A DNA stretch of 64,000 nt from Bacillota bacterium (GTDB taxonomy: Bacteria > Bacillota > Clostridia > Christensenellales > Aristaeellaceae), in contig JAEYCB010000046.1 of the NCBI GenBank assembly GCA_023404345.1, positions 14,447-78,446 of the forward strand, written 5' to 3'. Below are positions 44,117-52,214 of the stretch, piece by piece (within the stretch, counting starts at the first letter, position 1; every line of letters begins with the position of its first letter). A program made the position numbers and the translations under genes. The notes beneath the pieces are model-generated. The model saw only the letters and a list, made by a program, of their open reading frames with translations, made no database searches and had not been told where the DNA came from.

Positions 44117-44584
44117 ATGGACAGAAGCGGTTTCGAATCGCGTGTGCGGGCGCTGTGGCCGGGCATGGTGCGTTTGGCGCGTTGTGTCACGCACAGTCAT
44201 GCCGATGCGGAGGACGCCGCCGCGCAGGCGGTGCTCAACTGTTACCGCCGCCTCGCCTCCCTGCGGAACGATTCCGCGCTTGACGCGTGGCTGATGCGTG
44301 CCTGCCTCAACGAGGCGCGCAGCATCCTGCGCCGGCGCCGCCGCATCGAGCTGCGCAGCGACTGGCCTGACGGGCCCGCCGGGGCGGAGGACGGCCCGCA
44401 GCTTACGCCGCTTCTGATGCGCCTTGACGAAAAGGAGCGCGTGCCGCTGGAGCTGATGTATTTTGAAAACTATCCGCCGGATCAGATTGCCGCCGTGCTG
44501 GGCGTGCCGCGCGGTACCGCCGCCTCGCGCCTGAGCCGGGGACGGCGCAAGCTGAAAGCGATCATTGAGAAAGAAGGGCTTTGA
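44117..44584 (+). CDS. ECF-type RNA polymerase sigma factor
   Basis: A 155-residue sigma-70 family protein with region 2 (WPGMVRLARCVTHSHADAEDAAAQAVLNCYRRL) and region 4 with the HTH (LMYFENYPPDQIAAVLGVPRGTAASRLSRGRRKL). Region 2 has AAAQAVLNCYR where active family members normally carry D..QE.F, a slightly divergent -10 contact. ATG 44117 has AAGGGGG upstream. The stop is 2 bases before the next gene, a membrane protein likely to be its anti-sigma factor. Confidence 0.88.
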   Translation: MDRSGFESRVRALWPGMVRLARCVTHSHADAEDAAAQAVLNCYRRLASLRNDSALDAWLMRACLNEARSILRRRRRIELRSDWPDGPAGAEDGPQLTPLLMRLDEKERVPLELMYFENYPPDQIAAVLGVPRGTAASRLSRGRRKLKAIIEKEGL

Positions 44585-44586
44585 CC

Positions 44587-45366
44587 ATGGATGACAGGGC
44601 ATTTGATCAGGCCATGCGCACGCTGGCCGCGCGGGAAAGGCCGCCTGAGGCGGACGCGCGGCTTGCACAGGTGCTTTCCTCTCTGCCGGATGCGCCCATG
44701 CCGCGCCCCCGCATGTGGCGGCGGCTCGCGCCCGTGCTTGCGGCGCTGCTGCTGGTGTGCGCCACGGCGTTGGCCGCCCGGCTGGGGCTTCTGTCCTTTT
44801 GGGAAACAAACCCGTACCGCCTGTTTCATAACCGCGAGCGCGTCATGCCGGAGCTGAGCGTCCGTCCTCTGCGCGTAACAGACGCATCGGGCCTGCGGCT
44901 TACGCAGGTTTCGGCCACGGATGCGGCGTGGATTGAAGGGCGGCTCACGCTGTCGCTTCGCATCGCGGCACGGGACGGACAGCCACTGGCCGTCGGGCTT
45001 CCTGAGGAGGACGGCGTGTGCCTCTCCGGTGCACAGGACGTGCAGGAGGCGGCGCCCCCATCCGCCACGGTGCTTCTGCAGGACGGCTTCGCCTGCTATA
45101 CCCGGCCCGATGGGGCGGATGGATGGCCGGATGACGGCATGTCCGTCACCTGCCGCCCGGACGGGGACGGCGTGCTGCTGGCCCTGCAGCTTCCCCCGGA
45201 CTTTATCACCGCATCCGACCTGCCCGCTCTCACGGACGGGGACGTAATTCCCCTCCGCCTGGAATGGACCGTCTACGATTCCTCCCGGGCATGCACAACC
45301 ATTGAAAGCGCGCTGCTCGCCGCGCCCGCTCCCACTCAGGCCGAAAAGGAGGAGATGGACCCATGA
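44587..45366 (+). CDS. Putative membrane-anchored anti-sigma factor
   Basis: A 259-residue protein with a short cytosolic N-terminal segment (MDDRAFDQAMRTLAARERPP), one membrane helix (about 50-66; APVLAALLLVCATALAA) and an extracytoplasmic domain (75-259). This topology plus location 2 bases after the ECF gene fits the DUF4179-type anti-sigma family. The outer domain has no known fold that I can recognise. It overlaps the next gene by 4 bases. Confidence 0.75.
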   Translation: MDDRAFDQAMRTLAARERPPEADARLAQVLSSLPDAPMPRPRMWRRLAPVLAALLLVCATALAARLGLLSFWETNPYRLFHNRERVMPELSVRPLRVTDASGLRLTQVSATDAAWIEGRLTLSLRIAARDGQPLAVGLPEEDGVCLSGAQDVQEAAPPSATVLLQDGFACYTRPDGADGWPDDGMSVTCRPDGDGVLLALQLPPDFITASDLPALTDGDVIPLRLEWTVYDSSRACTTIESALLAAPAPTQAEKEEMDP

Positions 45367-46370
45367 AACGCATCTGGACGGTTCTTCTGGCGGCATGCCT
45401 GCTTCTGCCCTGCGCGGCGCGGGGCGTGGAAGTGCGCGACGCATCGGGCGTAATCGAAAGTGACGGATGGCTTCGGGGAGACATCGTTGGCGTGAGCGCA
45501 GAAAGCGGCGAAACGGCGCTGGCCCTGCGCGTGGATTGTCCTCTGCCGCCGGATTTTTTGCCGGAGCAGTTGGCCGTGATAACCACCGAATGGATCGCGC
45601 CGGACGCTTCCGCCGTGGGCAATGCCATGCGCGAAACCGGCGCGCACTGGCGCGACGCGGATCTCAAGCGCTTCAGCCCCGCCTTTGTATCGGGAAGCGC
45701 CTCTCCCCTCTCCCCCGCCGCAGGCAGCGGGGAGAACGCCGGCGCCGCACGCATGCAGGCCAGCGCCACCGCGCTTGCCTTTGTGGCGGCCTGCGGGCTT
45801 GGGGAAGGACAGGTTCTAAGCGCCCTGCGTCCGGAGGATGAGGCGCGGCAATCCGCGCTCAGCGAATCTCCCCAGGTGCGGGAGGCCTTCATTGCGCGCA
45901 CGCTGGACGAATGGTTTACCCCGCGGCTGGACTATACCTGGGTGCAGCTTGCCTTCACCCTGCGCGGCCTGCCCGTATCGCCCTGCACCTGGCCGGATGC
46001 GGACGGGATCGGCCAGACCTGCGTGGCCAACCTCTATGTGGGCGACGCAGGGGAAATGCGCGACTTCACTTTATCCTACACCCCACGCGAGGTGAGCGCC
46101 TCACCCTGCACCGGAGGAGTGAAAAAGCCTCTGGAGGCGCTTGAGGAGCTGGCCCGTCACTTTGACTGCACCCGGCCCGCGCCCCGCGAGGACGAACGTG
46201 GGCGCGCCCTGCCCGCCCACTGGCCCGTGGTGCTGGACATCCGCCCCGCCTATCACACCGCTGACGGCGTGACCTTTTTCCCCGCATGGCTGATCGCCGC
46301 CGCCTGGCAGGAGTCCGGCGGCGATACCGGCACTCTCTGGCTTACCACAATCGACGCCCGCAAGCCCTGA
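45363..46370 (+). CDS. Secreted protein of unknown function
   Basis: A 335-residue protein beginning with a signal peptide (KRIWTVLLAACLLLPCAARG; no lipobox). The mature part has a C-terminal block (LDIRPAYHTADGVTFFPAWLIAAAW) with a PAW motif resembling DUF6034-type and PepSY-like secreted proteins. Its start overlaps the anti-sigma gene stop (ATGA), so it belongs to the sigma operon and may be what the sigma factor senses or induces. No confident family assignment. Confidence 0.75.
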   Translation: MKRIWTVLLAACLLLPCAARGVEVRDASGVIESDGWLRGDIVGVSAESGETALALRVDCPLPPDFLPEQLAVITTEWIAPDASAVGNAMRETGAHWRDADLKRFSPAFVSGSASPLSPAAGSGENAGAARMQASATALAFVAACGLGEGQVLSALRPEDEARQSALSESPQVREAFIARTLDEWFTPRLDYTWVQLAFTLRGLPVSPCTWPDADGIGQTCVANLYVGDAGEMRDFTLSYTPREVSASPCTGGVKKPLEALEELARHFDCTRPAPREDERGRALPAHWPVVLDIRPAYHTADGVTFFPAWLIAAAWQESGGDTGTLWLTTIDARKP

Positions 46371-46382
46371 CAGGTACAAACC

Positions 46383-46432
46383 GGCGCTCGCCCTTCCCCG
46401 GCCCCTCCGGGCCGCCCGGAAGGGCGAGCGCC
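46383..46432. terminator. Strong terminator after the sigma operon
   Basis: A perfect 15-bp stem GGCGCTCGCCCTTCC/GGAAGGGCGAGCGCC (46383-46397, 46418-46432) with a GC-rich loop. Nothing further is seen between here and 46600. Confidence 0.88.
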
Positions 46433-46600
46433 ATTTGCTGATAAAACCTGGAATTTGCCGGTCATTTCCAAGGGCGCATGCCCGCGTCCCGGCGACAGCG
46501 GCCCGCCGCGCCTGCTAAGCGCGTCTGCGCAGAAACAGCCGAAAGAAGCCGCTCAAAAACCTTGGCGCACGCACGCAGATCATCCTGACAGACAATTTTC

Positions 46601-46789
46601 TCACCTCCAAGCCTTACTCAGCCTTAGCAGCAGCGCACCCGCAACGATCAGCCCCAGCCCCAGCAGCGCCAGCCATGCCCAGCACGGAATGCACAGGAAC
46701 AAAAGCACCACTCCAAGGGCCAGCAGCGCATACCCCACAATCATCAGCGGCGCATTCTTCCCGGACGGGTAGCATCTTTCCATAGGCAT
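46601..46789 (-). CDS. Small two-helix membrane protein
   Basis: A 62-residue protein with KNAPLMIVGYALLALGVVLL (helix one) and CWAWLALLGLGLIVAGALLL (helix two), the CIPCWAW loop between. The pattern CYPSGKNAPL...LCIPCWAW occurs in a conserved small-protein family of Clostridia with unknown role. GAGGTGA lies upstream. It stands alone between the sigma operon terminator and ecfT. Confidence 0.75.
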   Translation of the reverse strand: MPMERCYPSGKNAPLMIVGYALLALGVVLLFLCIPCWAWLALLGLGLIVAGALLLRLSKAWR

Positions 46790-46941
46790 GCGGCGTCACC
46801 TCGCTCATTTTCAATGTATGCAGCCCGCGCCGAAACATGCGGGGTTTTGCGCGTGTTTCCCCGCGGTAGGCAAAATCCTCCCGCACAAACAAAAGGGGCC
46901 CGCTCCCCCCTCGGCCCGCGCCCCCTCGCGTATTCCCTTTT

Positions 46942-47775
46942 TCATACAAACGGATTGTAAAACCGGTTCCCGTCCCAGAAGGTCACAATCAGGCTCATGG
47001 CAAGCAGCGCCGCGCCTACCCCCAGGGCAATCCAGTCGCCCTTTCGTAGCGGGCGCTCCACATACCAGGTGCGCTTTTTGTTCTTTCCGAAGCCGCGCAG
47101 CTCCATGGCGTTGGAGATCACGTCCACCCTCGCCAGGCTGGACATAATCAGCGGCAGGAGGATGCTCACGCTGTTTTTCAGGCGCTTCCCCAGCTTTTCC
47201 TTTTTGCCAAGTTCCACGCCGCGGGCCTGCTGGGCCTGACTGATGTTGTGGTAGTCGCGCTGGATGTCGGGGATGTAGCGCAGCGCGATGCTCACCGCAT
47301 AGCCGATGCGGTAGGGCACGCCGATTTTGTTCAGGCTGGCGGCAAACTCGCTGGGGTCGGTGGCGGAGATGAAGAGGATCGCCACCGGCAGCGCCACGAA
47401 GTATTTCAGGGAAATGTTGAGCATGTAGAACAGCTGCTCGCTGGTCACGTCGTAGCGACCCGCGATGTGCACAAGCACATGCCGCGTGCCGTAGATCTTG
47501 GTGCCCTGGCCGGGATCAAACAGGAAGATGAAAAAGTTGTTCAGCAGCAGGAAAACCAGCATGAACACCAGCATGAAGCGCACCTCGCGGATGCGGATGC
47601 GGCTCAGGCGAAACGCCGCAAAGCTGAACACCATCAGTACCACCAGCACGCGCGTGTCGTAGGTGACCATGCTGGCAAAGGTGAACAGCAGGAAAAACGC
47701 CAGCTTCGTCGCGCCCGTAAGGGCATGCACCGGGCTTTTGCGGGGCAGGTAATTAAGCACCGTCGTGGCGGCCAT
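46942..47775 (-). CDS. ecfT: ECF transporter transmembrane component EcfT
   Basis: A 277-residue membrane protein with the EcfT architecture: N-terminal SPVHALTGATKLAFFL, membrane helices at about 20-110, then the coupling-helix region with ALRYIPDIQRDYHNISQAQQARG and SSLARVDVISNAMELRGFGKNKKRTWY (the ARG/XRG signature pairs that contact the ATPases). ATG 47775 has GGGAGG upstream and overlaps the ecfA gene by 23 bases. Last gene of the SAM hydrolase-S component-ecfA-ecfT operon. Confidence 0.95.
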   Translation of the reverse strand: MAATTVLNYLPRKSPVHALTGATKLAFFLLFTFASMVTYDTRVLVVLMVFSFAAFRLSRIRIREVRFMLVFMLVFLLLNNFFIFLFDPGQGTKIYGTRHVLVHIAGRYDVTSEQLFYMLNISLKYFVALPVAILFISATDPSEFAASLNKIGVPYRIGYAVSIALRYIPDIQRDYHNISQAQQARGVELGKKEKLGKRLKNSVSILLPLIMSSLARVDVISNAMELRGFGKNKKRTWYVERPLRKGDWIALGVGAALLAMSLIVTFWDGNRFYNPFV

Positions 47776-49480
47776 GGCTGCGCACCTCCCTGTCGTAAGC
47801 GATGAAGCGTTCCACAAAGGCTTCCGGCGGCGCGATGCCCGCGCGGCCTGCCAGCGTAAACAGGCTGGTTTCCTTCAGCGCCGCGCGCCCTACCAGCTCC
47901 GGGTCGCACAGCACGGCGGCGGCGGAACGGTCGGCAATCAGCCGCCCCTCACTGAATACCAGCGCACGCGGCGTGTATTCCAGCATCAGGTGCATATCGT
48001 GGGTAATCATCACCACGGTCACGCCCTGCGCGTTCAGCCCGCGCAGAAACTCCATGATCTCCGTGTAGTGCTTGAAGTCCTGCCCGGCGGTCGGCTCGTC
48101 CAGAATGATCAGCTCCGGCCCCATCGCCAGCACACTGGCAATGGTCACCCGCTTTTTCTGCCCGAAGCTCAGCGCCGAAATGGGCCAGTTGCGGAACGGA
48201 TATAGCCCGCATACCCGCAGCGTGTCCTCCACGCGCGCGCGCGTTTCCTCCTCGCTCAGCCCAAGCGCCGCCAGCCCCAGCGCCACCTCGTCATAGATCA
48301 TCGTTTTGGAAATCATCTGGTTGGGGTTTTGCATCACGTAGCCGATGTGCGCGGCGCGCTCGCGGATGGTGTCGCCCCCGATGTCGCGCCCCTCAAACAG
48401 CAGCGTGCCCTCGTCCGGCGTTTCAAACCCGCAGATCAGCTTGGACAGGGTGGACTTGCCCGCGCCGTTGCGCCCTACGATGGCCAGCATCTCCCCCCGC
48501 CGGATGGTAAAGCTCACGTCCGTAAGCACGCGCCGCTCTCTGGTGTACCCGAAGCCCAGCCCCCGCGCCTCCAGCAGCACGGGCTTCTCCGGCGGCTGCG
48601 CCTCCGGCGTGCGCGCCTCAAACCACGCGCGAAGCCTCGCTGCATCCGCCTCATCCAGCCTCAGGCTGTCCACGTGGGCGGGCTGCTTGTGCGGCGTGAC
48701 GTCCACGCCCGCATACCTGAGGGCCGACAGGTACAGCGGTTCACGGATGCCGTTTTCGCTCAGCAGGCTTGTGGAGAGCAGTTCGTCCGGCCGCATGTCG
48801 GCCAGAATCTCCCCTTCGTTCATCAGCACGATGCGGTCCACGCTGCGCCATAGCACATCTTCCAGCCGGTGCTCGATGATGACCACCGTGGCGCCGGTCC
48901 TGTGCTGGATGTCGTCGATCAGCTCGATGGCCTGCTTGCCGGTGGCCGGGTCCAGGTTCGCCAGCGGCTCGTCAAAAAGCAGCACCTTCACCTCGTCCAC
49001 CATCACGCCCGCCAGGCTCACGCGCTGCTTCTGCCCGCCGCTCAGTTCGTGCGGCGCATGGCCCAGATGGTTTTCCACGCCCACCAGCGCGGCCACGCGG
49101 TCCACGGCCTCGCGCATGGTGCCCTGCGGCACGCAGTCATTTTCCAGCGCAAAGGCGATGTCCTCGCCCACGGTCAGGCCGATGAACTGGCCGTCCGGGT
49201 CCTGAAGCACCGTGCCCACATGGCGCGACAGCGCAAACACGCCCGCCTTTGGCGCGTCCACGCCGTCCACGGTCAGGCTTCCCGTAACCGTGCCGGGATA
49301 GCTGGCAGGAATCAGCCCATTGAGACAGCTGCCCAGCGTGCTCTTGCCGCTGCCCGACGGCCCGGCGATAAGCACCCGCTCGCCCGGATAGATGTCCAGG
49401 TTGATGTGGCGCAGCGTGGGTTGCTTCTGCGCCCGGTACTGAAAGGAAAAATCCTTGAACGATATGATGGGGGCCTGCAA
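47753..49480 (-). CDS. ecfA: ECF transporter ATPase, two domains fused
   Basis: A 575-residue protein with two complete ABC ATPase domains: first with Walker A GPSGSGKST, LSGGQKQRV and Walker B LLFDEPLANLDP; second with GRNGAGKST, signature LSFGQKKRV and LIILDEPTAGQDF. In most Firmicutes EcfA1 and EcfA2 are separate genes; here they are fused. TTG 49480 is preferred over GTG 49489 because GAGGTGA lies 5 bases before it. The dedicated S component is the next gene upstream, so this is a group I-like set. Confidence 0.93.
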   Translation of the reverse strand: MQAPIISFKDFSFQYRAQKQPTLRHINLDIYPGERVLIAGPSGSGKSTLGSCLNGLIPASYPGTVTGSLTVDGVDAPKAGVFALSRHVGTVLQDPDGQFIGLTVGEDIAFALENDCVPQGTMREAVDRVAALVGVENHLGHAPHELSGGQKQRVSLAGVMVDEVKVLLFDEPLANLDPATGKQAIELIDDIQHRTGATVVIIEHRLEDVLWRSVDRIVLMNEGEILADMRPDELLSTSLLSENGIREPLYLSALRYAGVDVTPHKQPAHVDSLRLDEADAARLRAWFEARTPEAQPPEKPVLLEARGLGFGYTRERRVLTDVSFTIRRGEMLAIVGRNGAGKSTLSKLICGFETPDEGTLLFEGRDIGGDTIRERAAHIGYVMQNPNQMISKTMIYDEVALGLAALGLSEEETRARVEDTLRVCGLYPFRNWPISALSFGQKKRVTIASVLAMGPELIILDEPTAGQDFKHYTEIMEFLRGLNAQGVTVVMITHDMHLMLEYTPRALVFSEGRLIADRSAAAVLCDPELVGRAALKETSLFTLAGRAGIAPPEAFVERFIAYDREVRSHGRHDGA

Positions 49481-49544
49481 CGTCGTCACCTCGAATGCAC
49501 AAAATGGACCGCGCGCAGGGCGCGGTCCATCCGGGGTAGAGGGG

Positions 49545-50093
49545 TCACTCCTTGTCCAGCGAACCCTTCTTGGCGATGGTCTTGGCGTAGGCCGCAGCCA
49601 GCAGCGCGCCCACGATCACCGCAGTGAGGGAATTGACCACAGCCGCCATGGCGCCCTGCGCGAACACCTTGTTGGCCGGCTCGGCGTAGATCAGGATGTC
49701 CAGCACTGGCGCAATGCCCAGCCAGGCCACCACGTTGGCCACCACGTTGGCGATGGCGAAGGTGATGACTTCCTTCTTGCCGAAGGTGCCTTCCTCAATG
49801 GCGATCTTCTTGGCGAACAGGCCGACCACCACGCCCACGAAGGCGCTGGCGATGACCCAGCTCCACCAGGGACTGCCGCCCCAGCTCAGGTCGATCAGCG
49901 TATGGCCGATGAAGCCGATCAGGCCGCCGGCCACGGGGCCGTACATGGCGGCCAGCAGGCCCAGCACGGCGTACTGCAGGCTGATGTTGGTGTTGGGCAC
50001 GCCGCTGGGGATAGCCACAAAGCGGCCCAGCACGAAGAACAGCGCGGCGCCGATGCCGATGGCAACCACGGTCTTGATGGAGGTGTTTTTCAT
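49545..50093 (-). CDS. ECF transporter S component, UPF0397 family
   Basis: A 182-residue membrane protein starting KNTSIKTVVAIGIGAALFF and RFVAIPSGVPNTNISLQYA, which match the UPF0397 type of ECF S component (about six helices). The substrate of this family is disputed (riboflavin has been suggested). Its placement between ecfA and a SAM hydrolase gene may indicate an adenosine-containing or sulfur compound instead. AGGAGAGGAA lies upstream of ATG 50093. Confidence 0.88.
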   Translation of the reverse strand: MKNTSIKTVVAIGIGAALFFVLGRFVAIPSGVPNTNISLQYAVLGLLAAMYGPVAGGLIGFIGHTLIDLSWGGSPWWSWVIASAFVGVVVGLFAKKIAIEEGTFGKKEVITFAIANVVANVVAWLGIAPVLDILIYAEPANKVFAQGAMAAVVNSLTAVIVGALLAAAYAKTIAKKGSLDKE

Positions 50094-50156
50094 GATGATT
50101 CCTCTCCTCTTCCTCTTTGGTTTATGGCAAGCGGGGACCCTCCCCGCGGGGAAAGC

Positions 50157-51011
50157 TCATTCGTATACGATACGCGGGGCCTTGCGCATGGAAATGCGCC
50201 AAGTGATGCCGGTGCCGATGTTGTACGCCTTGGAAAAGCTGCCCTGGTTGATGGCCACGGCCACGCAGTCGAGGCTGTTTACATAGATGAGCGGCTCGCC
50301 CACGTTTACGTCGGCAAAGGAGCGGGCGTAGACCATAATGTTTTTATACAGCGTGCGCGTGTCGTTGCTGATGGTCACCTCGGCGCGGCTGCCGTGCGTG
50401 AGGTCCAGCTTCAAAAACAGCTCGCGCGGGATGTTGGTCCACAGCGATCCGAAGCGCACGTCCAGCACGTCGATGGTGCCGCTTACGCAGTCGCCCTCCA
50501 TGGCGGCCTCCACCACGGGCAGTTCGATCACGCTGTCCACCGGAACTTCCGGCCCCACCTCTTCAAAGGTGATGGCCCCGCTGGCCAGCCGCGCGCCGGT
50601 GTAGGCGTAGATGTCGCGGCCGTGAAAGGTATAGCTTTCGCCGGAACCCGGCAGGCGGTTCACCGTTTCGTCGATCACGCGCGCCTGCGCGATACCGCAG
50701 ATGCGCTTGACGTGCGTAAGGGTACCGTTGTCGGGGGTAATCACGTACTGCCCCGCCGCCGTGCGCACCGCGATGGAGCGCCTTGTGGAGCCGACGCCCG
50801 GGTCCACCACGCTCACAAACACGCTGCCCGCCGGCCAGTAGCTCACCGTCTGGATCAGCCGGTAGCTGGCTTCCCAGATATCGTACTGGGGAATATCATG
50901 CGTCAGGTCAAACACGCGCAGCTCCGGGCACACGTTTTCGGCCACACCGTACATGGCGCATACCGCTCCGTCGGCGTATCCAAAGTCGGATTGCAGGATC
51001 ATTGGCTGCAT
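50157..51011 (-). CDS. SAM hydrolase (adenosyl-chloride synthase-like, DUF62 family)
   Basis: A 284-residue protein of the SAM-dependent hydroxide adenosyltransferase family, which splits S-adenosylmethionine into adenosine and methionine. Family blocks: QSDFGYADGAVCAMYGV, DLTHDIPQYDIWEASY, VVDPGVGSTRRSIAV, ITPDNGTLTHV and TFHGRDIYAYTGARLASG. The family uses an Asp-Arg-His triad, consistent with the His in FHGRD. GGGAGGG precedes ATG 51011. First gene of the transporter operon. Confidence 0.9.
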   Translation of the reverse strand: MQPMILQSDFGYADGAVCAMYGVAENVCPELRVFDLTHDIPQYDIWEASYRLIQTVSYWPAGSVFVSVVDPGVGSTRRSIAVRTAAGQYVITPDNGTLTHVKRICGIAQARVIDETVNRLPGSGESYTFHGRDIYAYTGARLASGAITFEEVGPEVPVDSVIELPVVEAAMEGDCVSGTIDVLDVRFGSLWTNIPRELFLKLDLTHGSRAEVTISNDTRTLYKNIMVYARSFADVNVGEPLIYVNSLDCVAVAINQGSFSKAYNIGTGITWRISMRKAPRIVYE

Positions 51012-51053
51012 AAAAAGCCCTCCCGTTCCAGATGATGCTCGCGCAACAGGCCA

Positions 51054-51082
51054 AGTATACCCGCGCTGCAGGGGCTTGTCAA
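51054..51082 (-). promoter_or_regulatory. Sigma-A promoter of the SAM hydrolase-ECF operon
   Basis: Minus strand perfect TTGACA (51077-51082), 17-base spacer, TATACT (51054-51059). No riboswitch is apparent in the short 45-base leader. Confidence 0.88.
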
Positions 51083-51275
51083 CTGCTATTTTCTCATATT
51101 TTTCCGCTATCTTCTGATATCGTAGTTCATGTTGGCCAGCCTGCGCATGCCGGGGCGCCGCCGGCGCTGCCGGCCCCGGACCCGGATGGCATGCGCCTCC
51201 TGTCATATCCCCCTTTTTTTCCATTTTTCCTTAGCCGCCTGCGCGCAGGGATTGCTTTCCTTTTCCGCTTTTCTG

Positions 51276-51284
51276 TGATATAAT
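51276..51284 (+). promoter_or_regulatory. Extended -10 promoter of the coiled-coil gene
   Basis: TGA directly before TATAAT gives an extended -10 (TGN-TATAAT), 41 bases before ATG 51326; no clear -35. Confidence 0.65.
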
Positions 51285-51325
51285 GAATCAAAGGCTGAAA
51301 AAAATTGAACAGGAGGTTACCCGTC

Positions 51326-52147
51326 ATGGCTGAAACCAAATCAACGACTACCCGGAACCAGAACCAAACGCCTCTCTACATCGTGTGTGTTGCCCTGCTT
51401 GTGGCCGTTGTACTGGCCATTGTGGGCTTTATTGGCAAGAACAACGCTACCCAGCAAAACGCCGAACTGACCGTCCAGCTTGAGGAACTCACCGCTGCCG
51501 GTAACGATTTGGAAGAGCAGATCACCGCCATGACCGCCGCGCTGGAAGCCAAGGACGAGGAAATCACCAAGCTCAATACTTTGCTGGAAAACGCTGAGGC
51601 CGTCCGCGCCGATCTGGAAAACCAGCTGTCCTCCGCCGTGACGCTGAGCACGGATACCCAGACGCAGCTGACTGAGGAGAAGGAGCGCGCCACCGCGCTG
51701 GAGGCCTCCCTCACCAAGGCTGAGGAGCTTCTTGCAGATACGCAGGCCCAGCTCACCGAGGAGAAGGACCGCACCACCGCGCTGGAGGCCTCCCTCACCG
51801 AGGCTGAGGAGCTTCTTGCAGATACGCAGGCCCAGCTCGCCGCCGCCCAGACGCAGGCCGCCGACCTGTCCGACCAGCTCGACACCCTGCAATCGCAGTA
51901 TACCGCACTTGAGGAAAGCAGCACCGCGCTGACAGAAAAGGTGGAGGGCCTCTCCTCCGATAAGGCGGACCTTGAGAAGCAGGTGGAAGAACTCACCGCC
52001 TCCAAGTCCGATCTTGAGGCCAAGGTAGCGGAGCTGGGCGTCGCCCTAGAGGCCAGCGAGGCCCAGGTGCTCCAGCTCAACGAGCTGCTCCAGCCCACCC
52101 CCACGCCCTCGATTGCGCCCACCTCCACACCTGCGGCCACCCGATAA
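51326..52147 (+). CDS. Membrane-anchored coiled-coil protein with internal tandem repeat
   Basis: A 273-residue protein: cytosolic 20 residues, one membrane helix (YIVCVALLVAVVLAIVGFIG), then about 210 residues of continuous heptad coiled coil rich in Ala, Glu, Leu and Thr, ending in a Pro/Thr tail (PTPTPSIAPTSTP). A 28-residue unit starting LTEEKERATALEASL is directly repeated (bases 51668-51751 and 51752-51835, nearly identical, with a third partial copy). Function unknown; it resembles structural spacer proteins. AGGAGG upstream of ATG. Confidence 0.85.
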   Translation: MAETKSTTTRNQNQTPLYIVCVALLVAVVLAIVGFIGKNNATQQNAELTVQLEELTAAGNDLEEQITAMTAALEAKDEEITKLNTLLENAEAVRADLENQLSSAVTLSTDTQTQLTEEKERATALEASLTKAEELLADTQAQLTEEKDRTTALEASLTEAEELLADTQAQLAAAQTQAADLSDQLDTLQSQYTALEESSTALTEKVEGLSSDKADLEKQVEELTASKSDLEAKVAELGVALEASEAQVLQLNELLQPTPTPSIAPTSTPAATR

Positions 52148-52168
52148 CCATCCGTAAAGGCATATCAA

Positions 52169-52205
52169 AGCGAGGCGCTGCCGTATTTAGCGGCAGCGCC
52201 TCGCT
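52169..52205. terminator. Bidirectional terminator
   Basis: A perfect 15-bp stem AGCGAGGCGCTGCCG/CGGCAGCGCCTCGCT with loop TATTTAG, followed by TTTT and preceded by AAA; serves the coiled-coil gene and the convergent glycosyltransferase operon. Confidence 0.93.
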
Positions 52206-52214
52206 TTTCATACG

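Noticed and set aside
51012..51325. Riboswitch upstream of the ECF operon
   Set aside because: The promoter leaves a leader of only about 45 bases, too short for a known vitamin or SAM riboswitch.
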